A DNA stretch of 64,000 nucleotides from Pseudomonas sp. DY-1 (GTDB lineage: Bacteria > Pseudomonadota > Gammaproteobacteria > Pseudomonadales > Pseudomonadaceae): positions 2,852,001 through 2,916,000 of the forward strand of contig NZ_CP032616.1 in assembly GCF_003626975.1 (NCBI RefSeq), written 5' to 3'. The notes under the pieces were generated by a model. It was not told where the DNA came from. It saw only the letters and a list, made by a program, of their open reading frames with translations, and ran no database searches. Made by a program: the position numbers and the translations under genes. Of this stretch, positions 24,821 to 34,090 are shown piece after piece. Position 1 is the first letter of the stretch. Each line of letters opens with the position of its first letter.

Positions 24821-26698
24821 ATGATCAAAAACCTCAGGTTCAGCCACAAGATTCTGCTCGCCGCCTCGCTGGTGGTCATTGCAGCCTTCTCGCTGTTCAC
24901 CCTGTACAACGATTACTTGCAAAGGAATGCGCTCCGAGACGATTTGGAAAACTACCTGCAGGAAATGGGCGATGTCACCGCCAGCAATATCCAGAACTGG
25001 CTATCGGGCCGGATTCTGCTGGTGGAAAGCGTGGCCGAATCCCTGGCTGCCAACTCTTCACCTGAGGCCGTACCTGCGTTGCTGCAACAGCGGGCACTGA
25101 GCTCGACATTTGCGTTCACCTATTTCGGTACCCAGGACGGGCAATTCACCATGCGCCCGGACAGCGCAATGCCTGAGGGCTACGACCCGCGCACCCGTCC
25201 CTGGTACCAGGGCGCCAAGAGCGCTGGCGGCACCACCCTCACCGAACCCTATGTGGACGCAGCCACCGGCCAGCTGATCATGACCATTGCCACACCGGTC
25301 CAGTCCCTCGGCGTAGCCGGTGGCGACCTGAGCCTGCAGACGCTGGTGCAGATCATCAACGCGCTGGACTTCGACGGCATGGGCTACGCCTTCCTGGTTA
25401 GTTCCGACGGCAAGATCCTGGTGCATCCGAACAAGGACATGGTGATGAAAAGCCTGCGGGACATCTATCCGCAGAACACGCCTGCCATCAGCACCGGTTT
25501 CAGCGAAGTCGAACTGGATGGCAGCACCCGCATCCTCACTTTCGCCCCGGTAAAGGGCCTGCCTTCTGTTAACTGGTACATCGGTGTCTCGGTGGACAAA
25601 GACAAGGCCTACAGCATGCTCAGCGAGTTCCGTGCATCGGCCATCATTGCCACCGTGATCGCAGTGGTGATCATCATGATCCTGCTCGGCATGCTGATCC
25701 GTGTGCTGATGCAGCCCTTGCACATCATGGGTCGCGCCATGCAGGACATCGCCCAGGGTGAAGGCGACCTGACTCGCCGCCTGGCGATCCATACCCAGGA
25801 TGAGTTCGGCGAACTGGCCAGTGCTTTCAACCGCTTCGTCGAGCGTATCCACGGCTCCATCCGCGAAGTGTCCTCGGCCACCAATCAGGTGAACCAGGTG
25901 GCCAAGCTCGTGCTCAACGCCTCCAACTCGTCCATGAGCAACTCCGACGAGCAGGCCAACCGCACCAACAGCGTCGCCGCGGCGATCAATGAACTGGGCG
26001 CCGCCGCCCAGGAAATCGCCCGCAACGCCGCCGATGCCTCGCACCAGGCGTCCTCCGCACGCACCCTCGCCGAGGATGGCCGTCAGGTGGTGGAGCGCAC
26101 CATTTCCGCGATGAACGAACTGTCCGGGAAGATCCGCGCCTCCTGCGGCAACATCGAGACGCTGAACAGCAAGACGGTGAACATCGGCCAAATCCTCGAA
26201 GTGATCAAAGGCATTTCCGAACAGACCAACCTGCTGGCACTCAACGCCGCCATCGAGGCCGCCCGCGCCGGGGAAGCCGGCCGTGGTTTCGCCGTGGTGG
26301 CCGATGAAGTGCGCAACCTGGCGCATCGCACCCAGGAGTCGGCGCAGGAAATCCAGCAGATGATCGAGGAACTGCAGGTCGGCGCCCGCGAAGCGGTCAC
26401 CACCATGACCGAGAGCCAGCGCTACAGCGAGCAGAGCGTGGAAATCGCCAACCAGGCCGGCGAGCGCCTGGGCAGCGTGACCCATCGCATCGGCGAGATC
26501 GACGGCATGAACCAGTCGGTGGCCACCGCCACCGAGGAACAGACCGCCGTGGTCGACTCGCTGAACATGGACATCACCGAGATCAACACCCTCAACCAGG
26601 AAGGCGTGGAAAACCTCCAGGCCACCCTGCGCGCCTGTGCCGACCTCGACCAGCAGGCTGCGCGTCTGCAACAACTGGTGGGCAGCTTCCGGATCTGA
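24821..26698 (+). CDS. PctA-like methyl-accepting chemotaxis protein (dCACHE, amino acid type)
   Basis: 625 residues: TM1 ~10-32, periplasmic double-CACHE ~33-275, TM2 ~278-302, HAMP, then a cytoplasmic signalling domain with the hairpin tip [19 protein letters not shown]. The ligand pocket contains Tyr121, Arg126, Trp128, Tyr129, Tyr144 and Asp146, in the order of the amino-acid-binding dCACHE motif of Pseudomonas PctA-type receptors. It probably senses L-amino acids. No CheR-binding pentapeptide is seen at the C-terminus. A hairpin lies downstream. Confidence 0.92.
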   Translation: MIKNLRFSHKILLAASLVVIAAFSLFTLYNDYLQRNALRDDLENYLQEMGDVTASNIQNWLSGRILLVESVAESLAANSSPEAVPALLQQRALSSTFAFTYFGTQDGQFTMRPDSAMPEGYDPRTRPWYQGAKSAGGTTLTEPYVDAATGQLIMTIATPVQSLGVAGGDLSLQTLVQIINALDFDGMGYAFLVSSDGKILVHPNKDMVMKSLRDIYPQNTPAISTGFSEVELDGSTRILTFAPVKGLPSVNWYIGVSVDKDKAYSMLSEFRASAIIATVIAVVIIMILLGMLIRVLMQPLHIMGRAMQDIAQGEGDLTRRLAIHTQDEFGELASAFNRFVERIHGSIREVSSATNQVNQVAKLVLNASNSSMSNSDEQANRTNSVAAAINELGAAAQEIARNAADASHQASSARTLAEDGRQVVERTISAMNELSGKIRASCGNIETLNSKTVNIGQILEVIKGISEQTNLLALNAAIEAARAGEAGRGFAVVADEVRNLAHRTQESAQEIQQMIEELQVGAREAVTTMTESQRYSEQSVEIANQAGERLGSVTHRIGEIDGMNQSVATATEEQTAVVDSLNMDITEINTLNQEGVENLQATLRACADLDQQAARLQQLVGSFRI

Positions 26699-26745
26699 CC
26701 CCAACTCTCTCCTCTTCGGAGAGAGGGCGATTAACGCCCCAAACG

Positions 26746-26771
26746 AAGAAGGCGCCCTATGGCGCCTTCTT
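26746..26771. terminator. Bidirectional hairpin between chemoreceptor and small gene
   Basis: 11-bp stem AAGAAGGCGCC/GGCGCCTTCTT with loop CTAT. It overlaps the stop codon of the leftward small gene and can end both converging transcripts. Confidence 0.7.
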
Positions 26772-26934
26772 CGCTTCTTCTTCCTCTTCCTGCGTCTTTC
26801 GCCACAACTCGGCGGCCCCTGGGAACTCGGTGCCGTTTTCCTCGCTCAGCTCATCGGGGGTCATAACGCCGCACGCAGCCTTCGCCGAGCGTAGGCGGCG
26901 GACTGGAGGTTGCTCGGTCACGTGGGTCAGCCAT
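26757..26934 (-). pseudogene. Small acidic protein gene with an apparent +1 frameshift
   Basis: From ATG 26934 (GAGGATC upstream) the frame reads MADPRDRATSSPPPTLGEGC then VRRYDPR and a stop. An overlapping second frame continues PDELSEENGTEFPGAAELWR and on to KKAP-stop at 26757. Removing one base from the run of five G at 26856-26860 joins them into one 58-residue protein reading ...VRRYDPDELSEENG.... Both halves are coding-like. Either the gene is mutated or the homopolymer is miscalled. Function unknown. Confidence 0.55.
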
Positions 26935-26945
26935 GGCAGCGATCC

Positions 26946-27371
26946 TCAGACTTCCGGTGGTTGTTCAGGGTCATGCTGAGCAAAGCCCTTCACCGCGCGC
27001 AGCACATCGCGGCGACTGATCTGGCCGACCAGAACCCCCTCCTCGACTACTGGAAAACGCCGTCGCTTGTCGCGCAGGAAGCGCTGGCAGACATCAATGA
27101 TGTCGGCTTCGGGCGAAACGCTCTCCACTTGGGTGGACATATATCCGCCGACATTGCCAATCGCCGCTTCGTAATACGCGCCGGAAAGTATGCCGCGCAG
27201 GCAATCGCCCTCCGAGAGCATGCCAATAAGGTGGCCCTGCGAGTCCACCACGGGCGCACCAGATACCCGATGCTCCAGTAGCCGCTCGATGGCGAGGAGA
27301 AGATCGGTGTCGGGCCTGAAGGTCACCAGGTGGCGGGTCATGTAGTCGCGCACCTTTATGGATTTGAGCAT
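26946..27371 (-). CDS. CBS-domain protein
   Basis: 141 residues, essentially a pair of CBS motifs (VRDYMTRHLVTFRPD...GMLSEGDCLRG and VSPEADIIDVCQRFL...GQISRRDVLRAV). CBS pairs bind adenine nucleotides and regulate partners; no partner is fused here. AGGAG precedes ATG 27371. It lies between the small frameshifted gene and purU on the same strand. Confidence 0.9.
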   Translation of the reverse strand: MLKSIKVRDYMTRHLVTFRPDTDLLLAIERLLEHRVSGAPVVDSQGHLIGMLSEGDCLRGILSGAYYEAAIGNVGGYMSTQVESVSPEADIIDVCQRFLRDKRRRFPVVEEGVLVGQISRRDVLRAVKGFAQHDPEQPPEV

Positions 27372-27419
27372 GGGCGGGCTCCTGTTCCGGTTGACCGGAG
27401 CGGATGCCCGCCAAGGTCG

Positions 27420-28271
27420 TCAGTTGAACACGACGGTCTTGTTGTCGTGCACCAGTACCCGGTCTTCAAGGTGATAGCGTAGTCCACGGGACAGCACCAT
27501 CTTCTCCACGTCCTTGCCGAAGCGAACCATGTCTTCAACGCTGTCGCGATGGGTCACTCGCACCACGTCCTGTTCGATGATCGGGCCGGCATCCAGCTCT
27601 TCAGTGACGTAGTGGCACGTGGCGCCGATCAGCTTCACACCACGCAGTGAAGCCTGGTGGTAAGGCTTGGCCCCCACGAAGGACGGCAGGAAGCTGTGGT
27701 GAATGTTGATCACCTGATGGGCATAACGCTGGCAGAGTTCCGGCGGGAGAATCTGCATGTAGCGGGCAAGCACGACGGTATCGGCATTGTGCTCCTCCAC
27801 CAGGCGCGAAACCTCATCGAAGGCCGGCTGCTTGTTCTTCGCATCCACCGGTACGTGGAAATAAGGAATGCCGTGCCACTCCACCATGCTGCGCAGGTCA
27901 TCGTGGTTGGCGATCACGCAGGGTATCTCGCAATCCAGCTCACCGCTGTGCCAGCGGTGCAGCAAGTCGGCCAGGCAGTGGGACTCGCGACTGGCCATCA
28001 GCACGACGCGCTTCTTCACTTCGGAGTCGGTCACCCGCCAGTCCATGGCGAACTCACGGGCTATGGGCGCGAACGCCTGGCGGAAACCATCCAGATCGAA
28101 AGGCAGGGAATCGGCACGGATTTCATGGCGCATGAAGAACCAGCCGCTCTGATTATCCGAATGATGGCTGGCCTCGGTAATCCAGCCGTTGTAGGTAGCC
28201 AGGAAGTTACTGACCTTGGCTACGATGCCGACGCCGTCCGGACAGGCAATCACCAGACGAAATGTGCGCAT
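27420..28271 (-). CDS. purU: Formyltetrahydrofolate deformylase
   Basis: 283 residues from ATG 28271. N-terminal ACT domain (RLVIACPDGVGIVAKVSNFL) then a formyltransferase fold with active-site NIHHSFLPSF and the Asp of EELDAGPIIEQD. PurU hydrolyses 10-formyl-THF to formate and THF for the PurT route and one-carbon balance. Length and motifs are standard. Confidence 0.93.
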   Translation of the reverse strand: MRTFRLVIACPDGVGIVAKVSNFLATYNGWITEASHHSDNQSGWFFMRHEIRADSLPFDLDGFRQAFAPIAREFAMDWRVTDSEVKKRVVLMASRESHCLADLLHRWHSGELDCEIPCVIANHDDLRSMVEWHGIPYFHVPVDAKNKQPAFDEVSRLVEEHNADTVVLARYMQILPPELCQRYAHQVINIHHSFLPSFVGAKPYHQASLRGVKLIGATCHYVTEELDAGPIIEQDVVRVTHRDSVEDMVRFGKDVEKMVLSRGLRYHLEDRVLVHDNKTVVFN

Positions 28272-28596
28272 TTGGGAACACTCCAGAGACTTCACAAAGG
28301 CGGCCATTCTAGCCACTACGCGCAAAAACTTCAGTAACCACGTGGGTTACAGCGGATTGCCGGCCATCGTAAAAAAAGCGCGACGCACAACTAAGGGGCG
28401 TAAGCGGACATCGATATAGCGAGTGTACGAAGCGCAATTACGCACTTGAGCGACCGGCGGACTAGTATGAAAGAAGAAGTCGCCGACAATGCGTACAAAA
28501 GTTTTCCTGCTTATTTACTTGCAGATAATCGCTGTCTATTATTGATGACACTTCGCAATCGCAAGTCAACGTACGATTCCAACAAGGGACGCCGAC
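28272..28596. promoter_or_regulatory. Divergent purU/mvaT promoter region
   Basis: A 325-bp gap, clearly AT-richer than the surroundings near 28480-28590, as expected for an H-NS-family gene that regulates itself. No further gene or named operator could be recognised. Confidence 0.4.
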
Positions 28597-28977
28597 ATGT
28601 CGCTGATCAACGAATACCGGGCAACGGAAGAAGCCATCAAGGAGCTCCAGGAGCGCCTGAAGAACCTGTCCCAGGACGACAAGCTGAAAAAAGAACTTGA
28701 GTTCGAAGGCAAACTGCGCACTCTGATGGGCGAATATCAGAAGTCCCTGCGCGACATCATTGCCCTGCTCGATCCCGATGCCCGCTCCACCAAGGCCCCG
28801 CGCGCCGCGAAAGCTTCTGCCACCGGCAGCAAGCGCGCCCGCAAGGTCAAGCAGTACAAAAACCCGAACACCGGTGAAGTCATCGAAACCAAAGGCGGCA
28901 ACCACAAGACTCTGAAAGAGTGGAAAGCCAAGTGGGGCGCTGACACCGTTGAAAGCTGGGCCACCATCCTGGGCTAA
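28597..28977 (+). CDS. mvaT: MvaT/MvaU-type H-NS-family nucleoid protein
   Basis: 126 residues. N-terminal coiled coil (YRATEEAIKELQERLKNLSQ), basic linker (SKRARKVKQYKNPNTGEV) and C-terminal DNA-binding module ETKGGNHKTLKEWKAKWG, the MvaT AT-pincer/minor-groove region. It silences AT-rich foreign DNA and is genus-typical, which supports assignment to Pseudomonas. AGGGA precedes the ATG. MvaT versus the paralogue MvaU cannot be settled by eye. Confidence 0.9.
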   Translation: MSLINEYRATEEAIKELQERLKNLSQDDKLKKELEFEGKLRTLMGEYQKSLRDIIALLDPDARSTKAPRAAKASATGSKRARKVKQYKNPNTGEVIETKGGNHKTLKEWKAKWGADTVESWATILG

Positions 28978-28993
28978 GCCTTCAGCAATAAAG

Positions 28994-29019
28994 AACGCCA
29001 GCATCTGCTGGCGTTTTTT
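28994..29019 (+). terminator. Rho-independent terminator after mvaT
   Basis: AACGCCAGC-ATCT-GCTGGCGTT followed by T residues. Confidence 0.92.
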
Positions 29020-29057
29020 ATTGGCGCGGGTAAACCCCGGAAGTACCCGGGGCGTTT

Positions 29058-30488
29058 TCACAACTGATAGCGATGCCGCAGTTCCGTGGCATATCGACGC
29101 CACTCCAGCAACACCACCTGTTGTGCCGGATCAGCTTTGAGCTGGAACTCATCCAGCGCCTTGAAAAAACTCTCCATGGTATTAGGCGCCCCGAATTCCG
29201 GGCTATTCAGCCGATTCCTGCAAAACGCCTCCCATCGTGAGCGGTCGGATTCCGACAAAGTTTCAGGGAAGTTTCTTGCACGGTAACGGAACAGCAACTC
29301 AGGCAGGCGCGGGTCATCGAACGGCCAATTCTCGCGAGACAAACGTTGCGGATCGGCGAGCCGCACTTGTTCACACAGGCGACGATCACGGTCACCGAGG
29401 AATCCGTCATACAATTGCTGCTCCGGATCATCCGGCGAAGAGAATTCCTCTTCCGCATAAATAACCGGCAACTTCTCTTGCCAGATGACAGCCTGCTCGG
29501 TGAGCAACGCGGCACGACGTTGGCAGAGTTCCAGATCAACGCCCAGGCGCTGCCGATCAGCTTCGCGCAGCACCGCTAGGGGAGCGACTACCGGACAACG
29601 ATTGATATGCAGCAATTTCAGTGGCACCGGCAGTTCGCCTTCAGCCAGGTCATCGCGTCGGGTATAGAGGCGCTGGCGCAGCACTTCCGCATCCAGTTCG
29701 AGCAGCGGGCCCGGCTCCGACTGCAGGTCCAACACGATCAGCGCGTTGCGGTTGCGCGGATGCCAGGCAAGGGGTAGCACCACTGCCAGGTAATGTCGCT
29801 CACCGGAGAAGCGCCCGGAGATGTGCACCAGAGGTTGCAGCAGCCGCACCTGCTCCTGGACCTTGTGCTTGCTGCGCAGCTGGTAGAGATAGTCGAACAG
29901 CTTCGGCTGGCGCTCGCGCAGGAGGCGTGCCAGGGCAATGGTCGCGCGGACGTCGGAAAGTGCATCGTGGGCCTGACCATGGTCGATGCCGTTGGCCGCA
30001 GTGAGCAGCTCCAGCCGCAGGCTGACGCGACCGTCCTGTTGCGGCCACTCGATGCCCTCTGGACGCAGTGCATAGGCAGTACGTACCAGGTCGATCAGAT
30101 CCCAGCGGCTGTTACCGCCCTGCCACTCGCGAGCGTAAGGATCATAGAAGTTGCGATAGAGGCTGTAGCGGGTGACTTCATCATCGAAGCGCAGGGTGTT
30201 GTAGCCGGCGCCGCAGGTTCCTGGCAGGGCCAATTCGGCATGTACCCGATGCATGAACTCGGCTTCGCCCAACCCTTTCGCCGCCAGGGTAGCGGGCAGG
30301 ATGCCGGTGACCAGGCAAGCGGCCGGATGGGGCAGGATGTCATCGCTGGGCTTGCAGTAGAGGTTGATCGGCTCGCCGATCTCGTTGAGCGCCTCGTCAG
30401 TCCGAATTCCGGCTACCTGCAGTGGCCGGTCGCACCGCGGGTTGATGCCGGTGGTTTCGTAGTCGTGCCAGAAAATGCTGGAAGTCAC
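29058..30488 (-). CDS. sbcB: Exodeoxyribonuclease I
   Basis: 476 residues from GTG 30488 with GGGGGA upstream. DEDD-exonuclease motifs: WHDYETTG (Asp9, Glu11), YNTLRFDDEVTRY and HDALSDVRAT. The downstream SH3-like and helical domains have normal length. It degrades single-stranded DNA 3' to 5' in recombination and mismatch repair. It is transcribed toward mvaT. Confidence 0.94.
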   Translation of the reverse strand: MTSSIFWHDYETTGINPRCDRPLQVAGIRTDEALNEIGEPINLYCKPSDDILPHPAACLVTGILPATLAAKGLGEAEFMHRVHAELALPGTCGAGYNTLRFDDEVTRYSLYRNFYDPYAREWQGGNSRWDLIDLVRTAYALRPEGIEWPQQDGRVSLRLELLTAANGIDHGQAHDALSDVRATIALARLLRERQPKLFDYLYQLRSKHKVQEQVRLLQPLVHISGRFSGERHYLAVVLPLAWHPRNRNALIVLDLQSEPGPLLELDAEVLRQRLYTRRDDLAEGELPVPLKLLHINRCPVVAPLAVLREADRQRLGVDLELCQRRAALLTEQAVIWQEKLPVIYAEEEFSSPDDPEQQLYDGFLGDRDRRLCEQVRLADPQRLSRENWPFDDPRLPELLFRYRARNFPETLSESDRSRWEAFCRNRLNSPEFGAPNTMESFFKALDEFQLKADPAQQVVLLEWRRYATELRHRYQL

Positions 30489-30808
30489 GGCGTCCCCCTT
30501 GTTCGTGAGCTGGGCAGTCTATCACCGGGACGTGTATGGCAAAGGCGCTGAACGGGCGGTGAAACTTCGCCATCCAACGACTTGCTGGGCGGTTTCCGGC
30601 GTGCCTAGAATCGCCGCCACTGGACGATCGCCCCCCGCCAAGGACTGCCCCATGCCCGTGCCTCTCGCACTTCGCGCACGCACCTGCGTGCCATGCGCTC
30701 CGTCGAAAACTCCAAATCTTTCACAGCATGCGGGCTGAGTCTTCTCGGCCAGGTTGCCTGGATACCGGCCGCTCGCTAGCATCTGGCTTTCCCCTTGGCG
30801 CCCAGCCG
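30489..30808. other. Intergenic stretch, sbcB to RDD operon
   Basis: A 320-bp divergent gap. A short frame of 28 codons begins at ATG 30652 (AGGA upstream) but has no features of a known peptide. I see no convincing gene or operator here. Confidence 0.3.
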
Positions 30809-31543
30809 ATGCCCGCAAACCGAGCCAGTCCCCAACCTGCCGACTCCCAGGCCCAACCGCTGGACACCCGCTACCAGGTGGAAACACCGGAAGGCATCGA
30901 CCTGATTCTGCGTCCGGCCGGCCTGTTGCCACGCGCTCTTGCCTATGCCATCGACCTGGCCATTCGTGGCGCCATCATGCTGGTGCTGTTCATTGCCCTG
31001 GCCCTGCTCGGACAACTCGGTTTCGGCCTCGGCCTGATCCTCATGTTCCTGCTCAACTGGTGGTACATGGTGCTGTTCGAAGTACTCAATCAGGGCCGCT
31101 CGCCCGGCAAGCAGATAATGGGGCTGCGTGTCGTGCATGACGACGGTACTCCCATTGGCTGGTCCGCCTCCCTGGTGCGAAACCTGTTGCGCTTCGTCGA
31201 TCTGCTGCCCTTCGCCTATACCCTGGGCGCCCTCAGCTGCCTCCTGCATCCAACGTTCAAGCGCCTGGGTGATATCGCCGCCGGCAGCCTGGTGGTCTAT
31301 CGCGACGAGAAGACCCAGCGTCCCGAACTACCAGATGCCGAGCCTGAGCGCGCACCATTCGACCTGACCCTCGCCGACCAGCGCGCCCTGCTGGGATTCG
31401 CCGAACGCCAGGCCGACTTGTCACCGGCCCGCCGCGCTGAACTCGCCGGCATCCTCGCCGCGCCGCTGAACGTGATGCCGCAACAGGCCCAAGCCCGCAT
31501 CAACGGCATCGCCCGTGGTCTGCTGGGATCGAGCACGCCATGA
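30809..31543 (+). CDS. RDD family membrane protein
   Basis: 244 residues from ATG 30809. RDD signature with the charged ends of two helices (RALAYAIDLAIRGAIM and GRSPGKQIMGLRVVHDDG), three to four membrane segments in the first ~160 residues and a soluble tail. It is first of a four-gene overlapping operon with SpoIIM-like, DUF4129 and DUF4350 genes, a set normally followed by MoxR ATPase and von Willebrand-type genes. The function of the complex is unknown; a cell-envelope role is often proposed. Confidence 0.87.
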   Translation: MPANRASPQPADSQAQPLDTRYQVETPEGIDLILRPAGLLPRALAYAIDLAIRGAIMLVLFIALALLGQLGFGLGLILMFLLNWWYMVLFEVLNQGRSPGKQIMGLRVVHDDGTPIGWSASLVRNLLRFVDLLPFAYTLGALSCLLHPTFKRLGDIAAGSLVVYRDEKTQRPELPDAEPERAPFDLTLADQRALLGFAERQADLSPARRAELAGILAAPLNVMPQQAQARINGIARGLLGSSTP

Positions 31544-32520
31544 AACAGAATCTCTTCGAACGCCAGCATCAGGCTGGCTGGAAAGCCTTCGCCGATCTGC
31601 TCGATCGCCTCGAACGTGGCAAGGCCGATGCTCGCGCCTGCGAAAGCTTCTCCGCCGACTACAGGCAGGTCTGCCAACAGCTGGCGCTGGCCCAGGAGCG
31701 CGGTTATAGCAGCCACCTGGTGGAGCACCTGCACCGACTGGCCATGCGCGGCCACCAGCAGTTCTACCGCCATCGCAGCCACCTCGGCGCGCGCCTGCTG
31801 GGCTTCCTGCTGGGCGGATTCCCGCGCCTGGTGCGCAGCCAGTGGCGCAGCATCGCTGCCGCCTGCCTGCTGTTCTATGGCAGCCTGCTGTTGATGGGCC
31901 TGCTGGTGCACAACTGGCCGGATCTGGTCTACAGCGTGCTGGATCCGGAGCAGGTGTCGTCGATGGAGTCCATGTACGACCCTGACGCCCGACGCATCGG
32001 CCCCATGAGCGAACGAGACTCCGGGGACGACTGGATGATGTTCGGCCACTACATCATGAACAACATCGGCATCGCCTTTCAGACTTACGCAGGCGGCCTG
32101 CTCTTCGGCGTCGGTAGCCTGTTCTTCCTTTTGTTCAACGGCCTCCACATAGGTGCGGTGGCCGGGCACCTGACTCAGATCGGCTTCGGCGAAACCTTCT
32201 GGTCCTTCGTCATCGGTCACGGTGCGTTCGAACTCACCGCCATCGCCTTCGCCGGTGCCGCCGGCCTGCAACTGGGCTGGGCCCTGCTCGCGCCAGGCCG
32301 TCTGCCCCGCGGCGAAGCGCTGCGCCTGGCCGGTGCACGCAGCGTACAGCTGGTAGCCGGAGTGATACTGCTGCTGGTGATCGCTGCTTTCATCGAAGCC
32401 TATTGGTCCTCCATGACCCTGGTCACGCCCCAGGTGAAATACTGGGTTGGCGCCTGCCTCTGGCTGCTGGTCGCGCTCTATTTCGGGCTGGTGGGCAGGA
32501 GGACTCATGCGCCTGACTGA
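31540..32520 (+). CDS. Stage II sporulation protein M-like (DUF95) membrane protein
   Basis: 326 residues; ATG overlaps the RDD stop by 4 bp. A soluble helical N-terminal part (~80 residues), then five to six membrane helices with the DUF95 features NNIGIAFQTYAGGLLFGVGS and GHGAFELTAIAFAG. The name is historical and no sporulation role is implied in Pseudomonas. Confidence 0.88.
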   Translation: MKQNLFERQHQAGWKAFADLLDRLERGKADARACESFSADYRQVCQQLALAQERGYSSHLVEHLHRLAMRGHQQFYRHRSHLGARLLGFLLGGFPRLVRSQWRSIAAACLLFYGSLLLMGLLVHNWPDLVYSVLDPEQVSSMESMYDPDARRIGPMSERDSGDDWMMFGHYIMNNIGIAFQTYAGGLLFGVGSLFFLLFNGLHIGAVAGHLTQIGFGETFWSFVIGHGAFELTAIAFAGAAGLQLGWALLAPGRLPRGEALRLAGARSVQLVAGVILLLVIAAFIEAYWSSMTLVTPQVKYWVGACLWLLVALYFGLVGRRTHAPD

Positions 32521-34090
32521 CGCCAGCGTCACTATCCGTCCGCGTAGCGCCTGGGAGGCCATGGACCTCGGCGTACTGCTGGCGCGTCGCCATGCCGGCC
32601 TGCTGATGGCCAGTTGGGCACTGGTGACCCTGCCGGTGTTCGGCCTCCTCACGCTGGTTTGCTGGAAGTATCCGGGCCTGGCGGTCTTCCTTTTCTGGCT
32701 GCTGAAGCCCGCCTATGAACGGCTGCCGCTGTACATTCTCTCCCGCGCCCTGTTTGGCGACACGCCGACCCTCAGGCAGGCCCTGCGCGCATACCCGCGA
32801 CTGCTCAAGCCGCAGTTGCTCGCCAGCCTGACCTGGCGGCGCCTCAGCACCACCCGAAGTTTCGATCTGCCGGTGCTGCAACTGGAAGGACTTTCCGGGC
32901 AGGCACGCAGCCAGCGCCTGGTGGTCCTGGGGCAACGCAACGCGGGCGGTGCCACTTGGCTGACGGTGATCGGCGTGCATCTGGAATCCGCCCTCTGGTT
33001 CGGCTTCATCACACTGCTCTACCTGATGCTGCCCCAGCAGGTGGTGATCGACTGGGACTGGCAGAAGCTTCTGGAAATGGCCTCGGGCGAGTGGCTCTGG
33101 CTGGAGCACCTGTCCAACAGCCTCTATGCCTTGGTACTGGTGATCTGGGGACCGGTCTACGTCGCCTGCGGTTTCACCCTGTACCTGAACCGTCGAACGT
33201 CCCTGGAAGGCTGGGACATCGAATTGCAGTTCCGCCGCATGCGCCAGCGCCTGACCGGTACCGCTTACGCGCTTCTGCTGGGCCTGGGATTGCTGCTAAG
33301 CCAGCTGCCGCAACCGGCCATGGCAGATGACGCGCCGGCCCTGTGCCTTGCACCCCAGGCCTTCCTCGATGGCCCCGATGCCGAACGCCTCACCCACCAG
33401 TCGCTGACCGGCAAGGCCGCGAAGGAAGACATTGGCGCCCTGCTGGACAATCCGCCCTTCCAGAACCGGGAAACCGTCACTCGCTGGCGTCTGGGCGAGG
33501 AGGCCGCCGACAAGGAACTGAAGCCCGAAGACGTCGAAGGCTGGGCCGAGTTCATCCGCAGCCTGTTCAAGCTGGCCGAGTACGCCAAGAGCCTGGACAC
33601 ACTTGCCCTGGTCATCAAGGTACTGCTCTGGGGTGCGCTGATCAGCCTTCTGGCCCTGCTGCTCTGGCGCTATCGCGACTGGCTCAGCACCTTCGCCGGA
33701 CGACTGGGACTGCCCCAGCACCGCACACGCGTAGCGCCTTCAGTGCTGTTCGGTCTGGAGCTGGCGCCGGAAAGCCTTCCGGACGATGTCGCTGCGGAGG
33801 CCGAGCGCCTCTGGTCCAGCCAACCCCGCGAAGCCCTCGGTTTGCTCTATCGCGCCCTGCTGAGCCGCTTGCTGCACGACTTCCGCCTGCCGCTCAAGCA
33901 ATCCCATACCGAAGGTGAAGTGCTGCAACTGGTGCGTCGCCTGGACAACACCGAGCTGGAAGGTTTCAGCCAGGTCCTCACCGGGCACTGGCAGAACCTC
34001 GCCTACGGCCACCGCCTGCCCGCAAGCGAATTGCGCCAAGGCCTCTGCGATGGCTGGCGTCGCCTGTTCAACGCCGGAGCCGCAACATGA
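32507..34090 (+). CDS. DUF4129-domain membrane protein
   Basis: 527 residues from ATG 32507, with CAGGAGGACTC upstream and a 14-bp overlap with the preceding gene. Several membrane helices in the first half, then a periplasmic segment, one more helix (VIKVLLWGALISLLALLLWR) and a cytoplasmic C-terminal DUF4129 domain (REALGLLYRALLSRLLHDFR ... EGEVLQLVRR). Part of the same operon. Confidence 0.82.
   Translation: MRLTDASVTIRPRSAWEAMDLGVLLARRHAGLLMASWALVTLPVFGLLTLVCWKYPGLAVFLFWLLKPAYERLPLYILSRALFGDTPTLRQALRAYPRLLKPQLLASLTWRRLSTTRSFDLPVLQLEGLSGQARSQRLVVLGQRNAGGATWLTVIGVHLESALWFGFITLLYLMLPQQVVIDWDWQKLLEMASGEWLWLEHLSNSLYALVLVIWGPVYVACGFTLYLNRRTSLEGWDIELQFRRMRQRLTGTAYALLLGLGLLLSQLPQPAMADDAPALCLAPQAFLDGPDAERLTHQSLTGKAAKEDIGALLDNPPFQNRETVTRWRLGEEAADKELKPEDVEGWAEFIRSLFKLAEYAKSLDTLALVIKVLLWGALISLLALLLWRYRDWLSTFAGRLGLPQHRTRVAPSVLFGLELAPESLPDDVAAEAERLWSSQPREALGLLYRALLSRLLHDFRLPLKQSHTEGEVLQLVRRLDNTELEGFSQVLTGHWQNLAYGHRLPASELRQGLCDGWRRLFNAGAAT

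Noticed and set aside
21639..26704. Long minus-strand open frames opposite pit and the chemoreceptor (each over 500 codons)
   Set aside because: They are antisense frames of strongly supported genes. High GC at third positions removes stops; their His-, Gln- and Gly-rich translations show no domains.
30652..30738. 28-codon frame with two Cys upstream of the RDD gene
   Set aside because: Too short and featureless to support as a gene, despite an AGGA upstream.
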